Assembly: GCA_018969975.1 (NCBI GenBank)
Contig: JAGWXI010000004.1
Location: 1 to 64,000, forward strand
DNA: 64,000 nucleotides
Direction of reading: 5' to 3'
DNA from: Burkholderiales bacterium
GTDB lineage: Bacteria; Pseudomonadota; Gammaproteobacteria; Burkholderiales; Burkholderiaceae_C
This document shows positions 7,466 through 15,766 of this stretch, in pieces (within the stretch, counting starts at the first letter, position 1; each line of letters starts with the position of its first letter). A program made the position numbers and the translations under genes. The notes under the pieces were generated by a model. The model was given only the letters and a program-made list of their open reading frames with translations, made no database searches and was not told where the DNA came from.

Positions 7466-9312
7466 AGCAGATAGAAGCTATCAATGATTTCGTTATCAAA
7501 TTTGCCAACGTGAATGGGTCTGGATCTGCTTCTGCAAATGAGTTGTTTGCAAAAGCTATTTTGCGTATGGGTGTTCCAGTAAGCCCGCGCAATATTTTCC
7601 CCAGCAACATTCAGGGGTTACCCACTTGGTACGAGGTGCGGGTGACCGAGAAAGGTTATCTGGGGCGACGAGGTGGTATTGACATGATGGTTGCCATGAA
7701 TCCGCAAACATGGGATGCGGATGTGGCGGAACTCGAACCGGGTGGTTATTTGTTTTATGACAGCACCAGGCCCATACCAGAGAGCAAGTTTAGAGGAGAC
7801 ATCCATATTCTTGGCGTTCCATTGACTGAGATCAGCAATACCAATTACGCTGATCCACGACAACGTCAATTGTTTAAAAATATTATTTATATTGGTGCGC
7901 TGTCGGTGTTGCTGGAAATCGAGACTGCTGTTTTCAAAAAATTATTTGAAGAACAGTACAAGGGAAAAGAATTACTACTCGAATCGAATATGAAAGCCCT
8001 CAATTTAGGGCGAGATTATGTTTTGAAAAACATGGCGTATCCGCTGGGTATTCGCGTCAAACGGTGTGACAACGTTGGCGACAGAATTTTCACGGATGGC
8101 AATAGTGCTGCAGCTTTAGGATGCCTTTACGGCGGGGCAACTGTTGCAGCTTGGTATCCCATCACGCCATCGTCTTCAGTACCGGAAGCCTTCCAAAAGT
8201 ATTGCGACAAGTACCGTAACGACCCCTCTACGGGACAGCACCGGTTTGCCATTATTCAGGCTGAGGATGAACTAGCTTCTATCGGGATCGTAGTAGGAGC
8301 AGGATGGAATGGCGCAAGAGCATTTACCGCTACTTCTGGGCCTGGAGTTTCACTGATGACCGAGTTCATTGGTCTAGCTTATTTTGCAGAAATACCGGTC
8401 ACCATTATCAATGTGCAACGAGGCGGACCTTCTACTGGCATGCCAACTAGAACCCAGCAGTCGGATATTTTGTTTTGTGCTTATGCGTCGCATGGCGATA
8501 CCAAGCATGTGATGCTGCTTCCTGAAGATCCTTATGAATGTTTTGAACATTGCGCGAGGGCGCTTGACTTAGCGGACCGTTTACAAACGCCCGTGTTTGT
8601 CATGACTGATTTAGATATTGGTATGAATCAACGTTTGTCTCGCCCTTTTGAATGGGACGATAGCTTCAAGTTCGATCATGGAAAAGTGATGACTGCCCAA
8701 GAATTAGAGGCAGGTAAAGATTTTGGGCGTTACAAAGATGTAGACGGTGACGGTATTGCATGGCGAACCCTACCTGGCACACATCCAACCAAGGGCAGTT
8801 ATTTCACACGCGGTACTACGCGTGACCCCTATGCACGCTATTCAGAGCGGGGTGTGGACTACATGTACAACATGGACAGACTACAAAAGAAATTTCAAAC
8901 AGCTGCACAGATAGTTCCTGCACCTATTTATCGAGCTGCTATCCAACCCAGCAAGATAGGTGTCATTTATTACGGATCTACCAGTCCTTCGATGCAAGAG
9001 GCTTTTGAATTACTGGAAAAAGATGGCCTCTACCTCAATGGACTGAGACTCAGGGCATTTCCTTTTGCAGACTCTGTAGATGAATTTATCCGTGCTCAAG
9101 ACCTGGTCTTCGTGGTAGAACAAAATCGCGATGCGCAGATGAGAACTTTACTCATCAATGAACTAGAAATTAACCCTGCGCATCTTGTCAAGGTTTTGCA
9201 TTACGACGGCACACCCATCACTGCTCGATTTATCCATGCCGCTATTGGTGACCAACTTGGTCATCAAGAATCCGCTAAAAACACAACTACAAAATCTAAG
9301 GAATTTGCATGA
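7462..9312 (+). CDS. korA: 2-oxoacid:ferredoxin oxidoreductase, fused gamma-alpha subunit (KorA type)
   Basis: A 616-residue subunit if the ATG at 7462 is used; it overlaps the previous stop as ATGA and fits the family start. An earlier in-frame ATG at 7351 lies inside the upstream gene and is unlikely. About residues 1-190 are the gamma domain and about 205 onward the pyrimidine-binding alpha domain, with the characteristic YPITPSSSVPE and ATSGPGVSLM motifs. With the beta subunit it would convert a 2-oxoacid plus CoA to acyl-CoA, CO2 and reduced ferredoxin. Alpha subunits with fused gamma domains are typical of 2-oxoglutarate-type enzymes, but the substrate here is not proven. Confidence 0.88.
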   Translation: MKQIEAINDFVIKFANVNGSGSASANELFAKAILRMGVPVSPRNIFPSNIQGLPTWYEVRVTEKGYLGRRGGIDMMVAMNPQTWDADVAELEPGGYLFYDSTRPIPESKFRGDIHILGVPLTEISNTNYADPRQRQLFKNIIYIGALSVLLEIETAVFKKLFEEQYKGKELLLESNMKALNLGRDYVLKNMAYPLGIRVKRCDNVGDRIFTDGNSAAALGCLYGGATVAAWYPITPSSSVPEAFQKYCDKYRNDPSTGQHRFAIIQAEDELASIGIVVGAGWNGARAFTATSGPGVSLMTEFIGLAYFAEIPVTIINVQRGGPSTGMPTRTQQSDILFCAYASHGDTKHVMLLPEDPYECFEHCARALDLADRLQTPVFVMTDLDIGMNQRLSRPFEWDDSFKFDHGKVMTAQELEAGKDFGRYKDVDGDGIAWRTLPGTHPTKGSYFTRGTTRDPYARYSERGVDYMYNMDRLQKKFQTAAQIVPAPIYRAAIQPSKIGVIYYGSTSPSMQEAFELLEKDGLYLNGLRLRAFPFADSVDEFIRAQDLVFVVEQNRDAQMRTLLINELEINPAHLVKVLHYDGTPITARFIHAAIGDQLGHQESAKNTTTKSKEFA

Positions 9313-10364
9313 CCTACATTGCAAAGCCTCGGCTCCACCATCCTTCTTTAAAACCCAACAAAGTTGGCTACACCCGACGTGACTACGAAGGCAGAGTTTC
9401 AACTCTCTGTGCGGGCTGTGGGCATGATTCCATATCAGCAGCCATCATCCAAGCTTGTTGGGAGTTAAATATTGAGCCCCATCGCGTAGCAAAACTCTCG
9501 GGTATTGGTTGTAGTTCAAAAACACCGGATTATTTTTTAGGCGCGTCCCATGGCTTCAATACCGTTCATGGAAGGATGCCTTCGGTTTTAACGGGTGCTA
9601 ATTTAGCCAATCGTGAGTTGTTGTATTTGGGCGTTTCTGGTGACGGCGATTCTGCTTCCATTGGGCTAGGACAATTTGCTAACGCCATGCGACGCGGTGT
9701 CAACATGGCATACATAGTTGAAAACAATGGGGTCTACGGACTTACCAAGGGTCAATTTTCGGCAACTGCAGATAGAGGGTCAAAAAGTAAAAAAGGAGTA
9801 ACCAATACAGATTCACCCATTGACCTTGTTGGGTTAGCTTTGCAACTAGGTGCAACCTATGTCGCCAGAGCTTTTTCCGGCGACAAAGAGCAACTGGTGC
9901 CGCTTATCAAGGGCGCAATTGGCCACGGTGGTGCAGCATTCATTGATGTCATAAGCCCTTGTGTTGCATTCAATAACCACAATGGCAGCACCAAGAGCTA
10001 TGACTACGTTCGGCAACATAACGAATCAGTGAGTCGTATTGATTTCATGACAGAGCGTTCAGAAATAACGGCTGAATATGCAAGTGGAGAAGTGATTGAA
10101 GTAGAGCAACATGACGGTACCTTCCTGCGGTTAAGAAAGGTCGATACATCCTATGACCCGAGTAAGCGTTATGACGCTCTTAGTTATATGAATGACCACC
10201 ATGAAAGAGGAGAGATCGTTACTGGTTTGCTTTATTTGGATCCATTGGCGCTGGATTTGCACGCGTCGCTCAACACCAGCCATCTACCCCTCAATACGCT
10301 TTCAGAAAAAGAACTCTGTCCGGGCGCCAAAATACTCTCGAAAATTAATGACTCTTTGCGATAG
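9309..10364 (+). CDS. korB: 2-oxoacid:ferredoxin oxidoreductase, thiamine-diphosphate beta subunit (KorB type)
   Basis: A 351-residue beta subunit that starts within the korA stop (ATGA). CAGCGHD near residue 36 and GIGCSSK near 66 supply cluster-binding cysteines. The thiamine diphosphate motif GDGDSASIGLGQF (about 110-122) and the downstream NNGVYGLTKGQ match KorB/PorB proteins. It carries the cofactor that decarboxylates the 2-oxoacid. The protein is slightly longer at both ends than minimal KorB proteins of about 290 residues. Such enzymes are usually oxygen-sensitive, which is notable beside otherwise aerobic-looking pathways. Tight coupling implies a three-protein complex with the upstream flavoprotein. 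Confidence 0.88.
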   Translation: MTYIAKPRLHHPSLKPNKVGYTRRDYEGRVSTLCAGCGHDSISAAIIQACWELNIEPHRVAKLSGIGCSSKTPDYFLGASHGFNTVHGRMPSVLTGANLANRELLYLGVSGDGDSASIGLGQFANAMRRGVNMAYIVENNGVYGLTKGQFSATADRGSKSKKGVTNTDSPIDLVGLALQLGATYVARAFSGDKEQLVPLIKGAIGHGGAAFIDVISPCVAFNNHNGSTKSYDYVRQHNESVSRIDFMTERSEITAEYASGEVIEVEQHDGTFLRLRKVDTSYDPSKRYDALSYMNDHHERGEIVTGLLYLDPLALDLHASLNTSHLPLNTLSEKELCPGAKILSKINDSLR

Positions 10365-10384
10365 TTTTTTTACAGGAGACGCTT

Positions 10385-10816
10385 ATGTCTGAGAGACTGG
10401 TTTCTAAATCGATGTCTTCGAGGCAAATAGTTAGTTTGTTATTGGATGCCAGTATTTGGGATGCTGCGTGCATCATGACAAAGGCCAACTGTGGCAGCGT
10501 ATTGATTTTTGATACCACCGGGCAAATGCGCGGCATTGTGACTGAACGTGACCTCATGACCAGGGTCTTGGCCAAAGCGCTTGATCCAAAGACCACATTG
10601 GTCTCACAAGTGATGACTGCAAACCCGCATTGCGTAGGACCTAACACAACCGTATCAGAAGCTATATTGATCATGATTGAGAGAGGATTTAGGCATTTGC
10701 CCATCCAATCCATCGATGGAAAAATTATTGGTATTTTTTCTGCAAGCGATGCGCTCCCTAAAGAAATTGATGCTGCGATGACGATGGCACAGTTCCACCA
10801 ACAACTTCATGAGTAG
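10385..10816 (+). CDS. CBS-domain protein
   Basis: A 143-residue protein made of two CBS repeats (about residues 10-65 and 75-135). It shows the recurrent pattern SVLIFDTTGQMRGIVTERDL in the first repeat and HLPIQSIDGKIIGIFSASD in the second. CBS pairs bind adenosine nucleotides or related ligands and report energy state. With no other domain it is likely a regulatory subunit or sensor. It lies 20 bp after korB, preceded by AGGAGA, and 2 bp before the dehydrogenase, so it belongs to the same transcript. A role in tuning KorAB activity is inference. Confidence 0.8.
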   Translation: MSERLVSKSMSSRQIVSLLLDASIWDAACIMTKANCGSVLIFDTTGQMRGIVTERDLMTRVLAKALDPKTTLVSQVMTANPHCVGPNTTVSEAILIMIERGFRHLPIQSIDGKIIGIFSASDALPKEIDAAMTMAQFHQQLHE

Positions 10817-10818
10817 AG

Positions 10819-11748
10819 GTGAAATCTTTGCTTTCACAAAAAATTGTGGTGCTTGGCACCGGCACCATGGCAGTAGGAATCGCTGCTGGTTTTATTGAGG
10901 CTGGGATGCCGTTGGTTGTACTCGGCCGGTCTGAAGAAAAGGCCCAATCTGCTTTGAGCGATGCGCTCAAACTAGCGCAGACTCTGAGTGCGCAGGCGCT
11001 ACCAAGTGGTGTGTCGCAAGAAACCGGTTTAATGAGCGCGTGGGATAACTGGACTTCAGTCGCATGGGTCATTGAAACGGTTAGCGAAGACTTTGTTATC
11101 AAGCGCGCTCTGTTTGAAGAACTTGACCGTCGTGTGCCAGCACATATTCCGATTGGAACGAATAGCTCAGGTTTCCCCATTAGCCGATTAGCCGAGGGTT
11201 TAGCGACCCGATCACGCATGTTCAATGCGCATTACTTCATGCCTGCACATTTGGTACCACTTGTAGAAGTGGCCCTAGGTGCTGATTCTGATGCGCAATT
11301 GGGAGAAGCGGTATGCGAACTCTACCGTCGAGCCGGAAAAAAACCGGTATTGGTGCGTCAAGATATTCCGGGTCTACTTGCTAATCGAATTCAGCACGCA
11401 TTGATGCGCGAGGCACTCGATTTAATTGATCGGGGTGTTGCATCTGCCCAAGATGTTGATACCGCAGTTCGGTACAGTTTTGGTTTTCGCTACGCAGCAG
11501 CTGGCCCTGTTTTGCAGAAAGAAATTTCTGGATGGGACAGCATGGCGCGTGCATCCGAAGAAATTTATCCAAGTCTCTCCAATACCCATCAACTTGCTCG
11601 CTGTGTGGCAGACAAAATTGCAGAGGGTAAAACTGGAATGAAAGCGGGAGCAGGTTTTTCTGAATGGTCTCGCGAACAAGCAACCAAGGTAAGAGAAAAT
11701 TACGACCAAAGGCTCAAGGCTGCTTTTGATGTTTTAAAGATGAAATAA
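10819..11748 (+). CDS. 3-hydroxyacyl-CoA dehydrogenase-family NAD-dependent dehydrogenase
   Basis: About 309 residues, with an N-terminal Rossmann domain (VLGTGTMAVGIAAGF, residues 10-24) and a C-terminal helical dimerisation domain. Motifs NSSGFPISR and HYFMPAHLVPLVEV resemble the 3-hydroxyacyl-CoA, L-gulonate and carnitine dehydrogenase family. It probably oxidises a 3-hydroxy acid or its CoA ester with NAD+. The start is unsettled. GTG at 10819 sits almost on top of the AGAGGTG ribosome site, while TTG at 10828 has a normal 6-base spacing and would give 306 residues. It sits between the CBS gene (2 bp) and the dehydratase gene (16 bp). Confidence 0.8.
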   Translation: MKSLLSQKIVVLGTGTMAVGIAAGFIEAGMPLVVLGRSEEKAQSALSDALKLAQTLSAQALPSGVSQETGLMSAWDNWTSVAWVIETVSEDFVIKRALFEELDRRVPAHIPIGTNSSGFPISRLAEGLATRSRMFNAHYFMPAHLVPLVEVALGADSDAQLGEAVCELYRRAGKKPVLVRQDIPGLLANRIQHALMREALDLIDRGVASAQDVDTAVRYSFGFRYAAAGPVLQKEISGWDSMARASEEIYPSLSNTHQLARCVADKIAEGKTGMKAGAGFSEWSREQATKVRENYDQRLKAAFDVLKMK

Positions 11749-11764
11749 CTTGTAGGAACGATGT

Positions 11765-13318
11765 ATGGGCATGATTGATTTGAATGTAAAAAAAATAACG
11801 GGACCTGTGATCCGGTTACACCCCAACGACAACGTAGTAGTTGCACGAACTGATGTGGCTATTGGCATGGAAATTCCATCCGAGGGTATTACTAGTCGAA
11901 GCCAAGTACCCTCTGGGCACAAGATAGCAGCTCGCGATATCCAATCGGGCGAACCCATTCTCAAGTACAACGTGTGTATCGGTTTTGCTGCAGCCAATAT
12001 TTCCGCGGGTACCTATGTGCATTCACACAACGTGACATTTAGAGAGTTTGACCGCGACTACGCCTACGGAAAAGACTACGTACCTACCGAAATTCTTCCC
12101 GCACATGAACAAGCTACTTTTGAAGGGTATGTGCGCGCCAATGGAGATGTAGGAACGCGAAACTTCATTGGTATCTTGTCAACGGTAAATTGCTCTGCAA
12201 CCGTGGTTCACAAGGTTGCTGAAGCTTTCAAGGGAGACCGATTGGCTAACTTTGCGCATATAGATGGCGTCGTGGGGCTTAGCCACGGTCTAGGTTGCGG
12301 TATGGAGATGAGTGGTGAGCCCATGCAGTTGTTGCGCCGCACGATCGGTGGTTTTGCCCGCAACCCTAACTTTGCCGCTGTGTTGATCATTGGGCTCGGT
12401 TGTGAGCGTAATCAAATGCAGGGTTTGATGGAACAAGAGGGATTGAGCCAAGGCCCTAAGTTGTATACCTTTGTGATGCAAGAAGAGGGCGGAACGCGTA
12501 AGACCGTTGAGGCTGCGGTAGCCGCGGTAGAGGCGATGTTGCCTGAAGCGAATGAGGCACGTCGCTCTAGAGTTCCTGTGAGTCATTTGAAAATTGGTTT
12601 GCAATGCGGCGGCTCAGATGGGTTTTCCTCCATCACAGCCAATCCTGCGTTAGGTGCTGCAATGGATATATTGGTGCGCAATGGAGGTACGGCTATTTTG
12701 TCGGAAACACCTGAAATTTATGGCGTAGAACACACCCTAACGCGGCGCGCGCGGAGCAAGGCGGTGGGCGAGAAACTTATAGAACGTATTCGTTGGTGGA
12801 AAGAAGAGTATTCACCAGGTCGTGACGTCCAAATCAATGGTGCGGTAAGCCCAGGTAACCAAATGGGCGGCTTGGCCAATATCTTTGAAAAATCGCTAGG
12901 CTCCTCCATGAAGGGGGGAACTACAGGTTTGATGGAGGTTTACCGCTACGCAGAGCCGGTTAACGCAAAAGGATTCGTATTTATGGATACACCAGGATTT
13001 GACCCCTGCTCGGCAACTGGTCAGATTGCAGGTGGTGCGAATATGATTTTGTTTACAACAGGTCGAGGCTCTATGTTTGGTGCTAAGCCAGTTCCTTCTA
13101 TCAAACTTGCCACCAACACACCCATGTATAACCGTTTGACTGAAGATATGGATTTCAATTGCGGTGTATTGCTCGACGGCACTGCCACCATGCCAGAAGT
13201 TGCGCAGGGCATTTTTGATTTGATACGTGACGTAGCTTCCGGCAAACCCTCTAAGAGCGAAGAGTTAGGCCTTGGTGACCACGAGTTCGTACCTTGGAAT
13301 ATCGGTGTGGTGAGTTAG
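11765..13318 (+). CDS. Altronate/galactarate dehydratase (UxaA/GarD) family protein
   Basis: A 517-residue protein with an N-terminal SAF-like domain (about residues 1-100) joined to the large UxaA/GarD catalytic domain. Conserved segments include NGDVGTRNFIGI, HGLGCGMEM, GLGCERNQ, LQCGGSDGFS and TPGFDPCSATGQIAGGAN. Family members are Fe(II)-dependent lyases that dehydrate sugar acids, or release sulfite in SuyAB, giving 2-oxo acids. Its length is close to E. coli UxaA. The ATG at 11765 is used because the ATG at 11761 soon reaches a stop; an in-frame ATG at 11771 is an alternative. It ends the operon, overlapping the convergent next gene by 4 bp. The substrate is unassigned. Confidence 0.82.
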   Translation: MGMIDLNVKKITGPVIRLHPNDNVVVARTDVAIGMEIPSEGITSRSQVPSGHKIAARDIQSGEPILKYNVCIGFAAANISAGTYVHSHNVTFREFDRDYAYGKDYVPTEILPAHEQATFEGYVRANGDVGTRNFIGILSTVNCSATVVHKVAEAFKGDRLANFAHIDGVVGLSHGLGCGMEMSGEPMQLLRRTIGGFARNPNFAAVLIIGLGCERNQMQGLMEQEGLSQGPKLYTFVMQEEGGTRKTVEAAVAAVEAMLPEANEARRSRVPVSHLKIGLQCGGSDGFSSITANPALGAAMDILVRNGGTAILSETPEIYGVEHTLTRRARSKAVGEKLIERIRWWKEEYSPGRDVQINGAVSPGNQMGGLANIFEKSLGSSMKGGTTGLMEVYRYAEPVNAKGFVFMDTPGFDPCSATGQIAGGANMILFTTGRGSMFGAKPVPSIKLATNTPMYNRLTEDMDFNCGVLLDGTATMPEVAQGIFDLIRDVASGKPSKSEELGLGDHEFVPWNIGVVS

Positions 13319-14427
13319 AGCAAGGCTCCTCTTGCGCTAATGGGCCAAATGGCCTCAACGCGGTTGTTGCGAATACAGACCAATTCATCGTATAGGTTCA
13401 CGGTTGGATCGCAATGGCCGGGAATCAAGGTTAAATAGTCGCCTAAGTGGATGCGCTCTGGATTGCTTACTTCAATAACACCGTGTTCATCTGAAGCCTT
13501 GGTGAGTTGGAGGTCGGGTCGTTGCCAAACTGCTGGCATGCCACTGTCAACACTAAATGCTTTCAAGCCTGCATCTACTACAGCCCTGTTTGACTGGGGA
13601 AAACTCATTACGCTGGTTTGAATAAATAGGGCATTTTCAAAACGTAGATCGTTGGGGCCGGCTTCGTTTTCACCGTAATCGCGGTCCATGAAGATGTAAG
13701 AGCCAGCTTGAACCTCATCAAAAATTCCCGAGTCGCACTCGTGTAGAAAAGTGCCAGTGCCTGCTCCTGAAATTCGCTGACAAAAAATGCCTTGGGCTTG
13801 TAATGCATTGCGCACTTCATTGGCAAGCTTACTGGCTTGCTCAATCGCAGTTTTACGTTCTGCGGGGTTTCGTAGGTGTTGGGCTGCGCCGTGGTAGCAA
13901 TGTAAGCCTGCAAATCGTAATGGAGCTGACTGCGTAACAAGGTTTGACAAAGTTACAGCGTCCTGGGGAGAAACGCCGCAACGATTGCTTCCGACATTCA
14001 CCTCGACATAGACATCCATTGCACATCCTGTGAGTAATGCTTCAGCACGCAAGACCTCTACTTGTTGAGGGGCATCCACCAAAATTCCAATGGTGGCAGT
14101 ACGGGCTAAGGCAAAGAGCTTTTTTGCTTTTAACGGGGAAATGATTTGGTTGGTGACCAAAACATCTTGGATTCCTGCAGCAACAAATACGGCTGCTTCG
14201 CTGACTTTTTGGCAGCAAATGCCAACAGCACCGTGGGCAATTTGGATTTTTGCAATCTCTGGGCACTTATGACTTTTGGCATGTGCACGCAACCGGATGC
14301 CCTTTGCCTTTAGTGTGTTGGCCATCAATGCAATATTGCGTTCGAAGGCGTCCAAATCGAGGATAAGGGCAGGGGTATCTATGGCGGTGGCGGCGTCACC
14401 GACTTTTGCTGCGGGCCAAGGTGTCAT
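13315..14427 (-). CDS. D-threonine aldolase / 3-hydroxyaspartate aldolase-type PLP enzyme
   Basis: A 370-residue fold-type III PLP enzyme of the DSD1/D-threonine aldolase family. The PLP lysine is K51 in AHAKSHK. The metal site near the C-terminus reads GHCDPTVNLYD, giving H338 and D340. A His/Asp pair is what D-threonine and 3-hydroxyaspartate aldolases use for Mn2+ or Mg2+. Vertebrate-type D-serine dehydratases have His/Cys for zinc. The likely reaction is retro-aldol cleavage of a D-3-hydroxy amino acid to glycine plus an aldehyde. It is monocistronic, convergent with the UxaA-like gene and divergent from the DUF1330 gene. Confidence 0.8.
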   Translation of the reverse strand: MTPWPAAKVGDAATAIDTPALILDLDAFERNIALMANTLKAKGIRLRAHAKSHKCPEIAKIQIAHGAVGICCQKVSEAAVFVAAGIQDVLVTNQIISPLKAKKLFALARTATIGILVDAPQQVEVLRAEALLTGCAMDVYVEVNVGSNRCGVSPQDAVTLSNLVTQSAPLRFAGLHCYHGAAQHLRNPAERKTAIEQASKLANEVRNALQAQGIFCQRISGAGTGTFLHECDSGIFDEVQAGSYIFMDRDYGENEAGPNDLRFENALFIQTSVMSFPQSNRAVVDAGLKAFSVDSGMPAVWQRPDLQLTKASDEHGVIEVSNPERIHLGDYLTLIPGHCDPTVNLYDELVCIRNNRVEAIWPISARGALL

Positions 14428-14535
14428 AAGTTCAAAATGTAATGCATCGACATGTGAGGCAAGTATATGAATCCTTTATTGGTGTGAATATCAATTTGGC
14501 TTACAGTTCAGTGGCTTAAAGAAATGGAGTAAATC

Positions 14536-14838
14536 ATGCCGGCCTATTGGATTTCACGTTGCGTTATCAATGACCCAGTTAGTTATAAAAATTACACGGA
14601 CCAGGTTCCTGGCATCATCGCCCAATATGGCGCAAAAGTTCTAGCGCGAGGCGGCAAGTATCAGATCATGGAAGGTCCTGAGGTATTCAAACGATTCGTA
14701 GTTCTGGAGTTTCCAACTTTTGAATCTGCCGTCAATTGCTTTGAATCCCCAGAATACAAAGCAGCAGCTACGCATCGTAGAAATGGGGCGGGTATTGTTG
14801 AGAATGTGATTGTGGATGGTGGTGAATTCACCAAATAA
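14536..14838 (+). CDS. DUF1330 domain-containing protein
   Basis: A 100-residue protein of the DUF1330 family, a small dimeric alpha/beta-barrel fold of unknown function. Family features are AYWISRCVINDPVSYKNYTD at the N-terminus, the glycine-rich turn KVLARGGKYQIMEG (about 33-46) and VVLEFPTFESAVNCFESPEY (about 53-72). A TGGAG site precedes the ATG. It lies 108 bp from the divergent aldolase gene and 32 bp before the nuclease gene, so it may share a promoter with the latter. No specific reaction can be assigned. Confidence 0.8.
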   Translation: MPAYWISRCVINDPVSYKNYTDQVPGIIAQYGAKVLARGGKYQIMEGPEVFKRFVVLEFPTFESAVNCFESPEYKAAATHRRNGAGIVENVIVDGGEFTK

Positions 14839-14870
14839 CTCTATGCATGCTCTAAAAGCACCTGTCATGG

Positions 14871-15752
14871 ATGAACAGGCTATTGATGGCACTTGCTAAT
14901 TCTGAGAGTTTGCAGCATAAGATTTCATCAGAAAATATCGCCAACTTGCCAAGGGCGATTGGTGTGTATTTTTTTTATGGGGAGGGTGTACTGCCCTTGT
15001 ACATAGGAAAAAGCATTGACATCCGTGCGCGTGTGATGAGCCACCTCAGAGCGCCAGATGAGGCAAATATGATCGCTCAGACGCGCACAATCGACTATAT
15101 AGAAACAGCTGGCGAGATAGGCGCCTTACTCCTCGAGTCACGGTTGATCAAAGAAAAATCACCTATCTTTAACCAAAGGTTAAGGCGAATAAGAGCTTTA
15201 TGCGCAATACGCCTAGACACGACTGAAAGGGGATTGGTCCCTACTATAGTGACTAGCAAGTCATTTGATTTTGCGACCACTTTGGGTCTCTATGGTTTAT
15301 TTGGTTCTGCCCACTCTGCGAACCAATATCTTCAAAAACTTGCGCAGCAACACATGCTTTGCCTGTCAACGCTAGGTTTGGAAAAAACTACAAAGCGCGG
15401 TTGTTTTGGGCTACAAATTAAAACTTGCTTAGGCGTTTGTGTTGGTAAAGAGGATAGGGCGACACACGATAGTCGACTAAGTCATGCACTAACCGATATG
15501 CAATTAGAGGTGTGGCCTTTTAAGGGTGCAGTGGATGTGGTCGAAGAACAGCGAGGATGGATACAAAAGCATCGTATTTACAACTGGTGCTATCTGGGGA
15601 CGCAATGCTCTAAAAATAATCAAAGGCCTACTTATATAACGGCGACCCCATTTGATTTTGATATAGATAGTTACAAAATATTGGTCAAACCTATCATGAC
15701 GAACAAAGCAAGAATTGAGCATGTAGAGACGAATCTAAGCTTGGCTTGTTAA
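14871..15752 (+). CDS. cho: Cho-like GIY-YIG endonuclease (UvrC N-terminal homologue)
   Basis: A 293-residue protein, close to E. coli Cho (295 residues). Residues 28-115 form the UvrC-type GIY-YIG nuclease domain: GVYFFYG, LYIGKS, the catalytic arginine in DIRARVMSH and the metal-binding glutamate in LLLESRLIK. The remainder matches the Cho extension with paired cysteines (CFGLQIKTCLGVCVG). Cho makes the 3' incision in nucleotide excision repair at lesions UvrC handles poorly. An overlapping CCTGT-N9-ACAGG dyad at the start resembles but does not match an SOS box. It converges on the TrhO gene with 5 bp between. Confidence 0.82.
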   Translation: MNRLLMALANSESLQHKISSENIANLPRAIGVYFFYGEGVLPLYIGKSIDIRARVMSHLRAPDEANMIAQTRTIDYIETAGEIGALLLESRLIKEKSPIFNQRLRRIRALCAIRLDTTERGLVPTIVTSKSFDFATTLGLYGLFGSAHSANQYLQKLAQQHMLCLSTLGLEKTTKRGCFGLQIKTCLGVCVGKEDRATHDSRLSHALTDMQLEVWPFKGAVDVVEEQRGWIQKHRIYNWCYLGTQCSKNNQRPTYITATPFDFDIDSYKILVKPIMTNKARIEHVETNLSLAC

Positions 15753-15766
15753 GTGTCTTACTTAAC
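15748..15766. repeat. Inverted repeat spanning both convergent stop codons
   Basis: GTTAAGT at 15748-15754 and ACTTAAC at 15760-15766 are perfect reverse complements around a 5-base loop. Each arm contains the TAA of one of the two convergent genes. No T-run follows on either strand, so it is at best a weak bidirectional terminator or a 3'-end protecting hairpin. The symmetry may simply follow from two facing stop codons. Confidence 0.4.

Noticed and set aside
14864-14882. SOS-box-like dyad CCTGT-N9-ACAGG overlapping the cho start
   Set aside because: The LexA consensus needs CTGT-N8-ACAG; here the spacer is nine bases and the site overlaps the start codon, so symmetry is probably chance.
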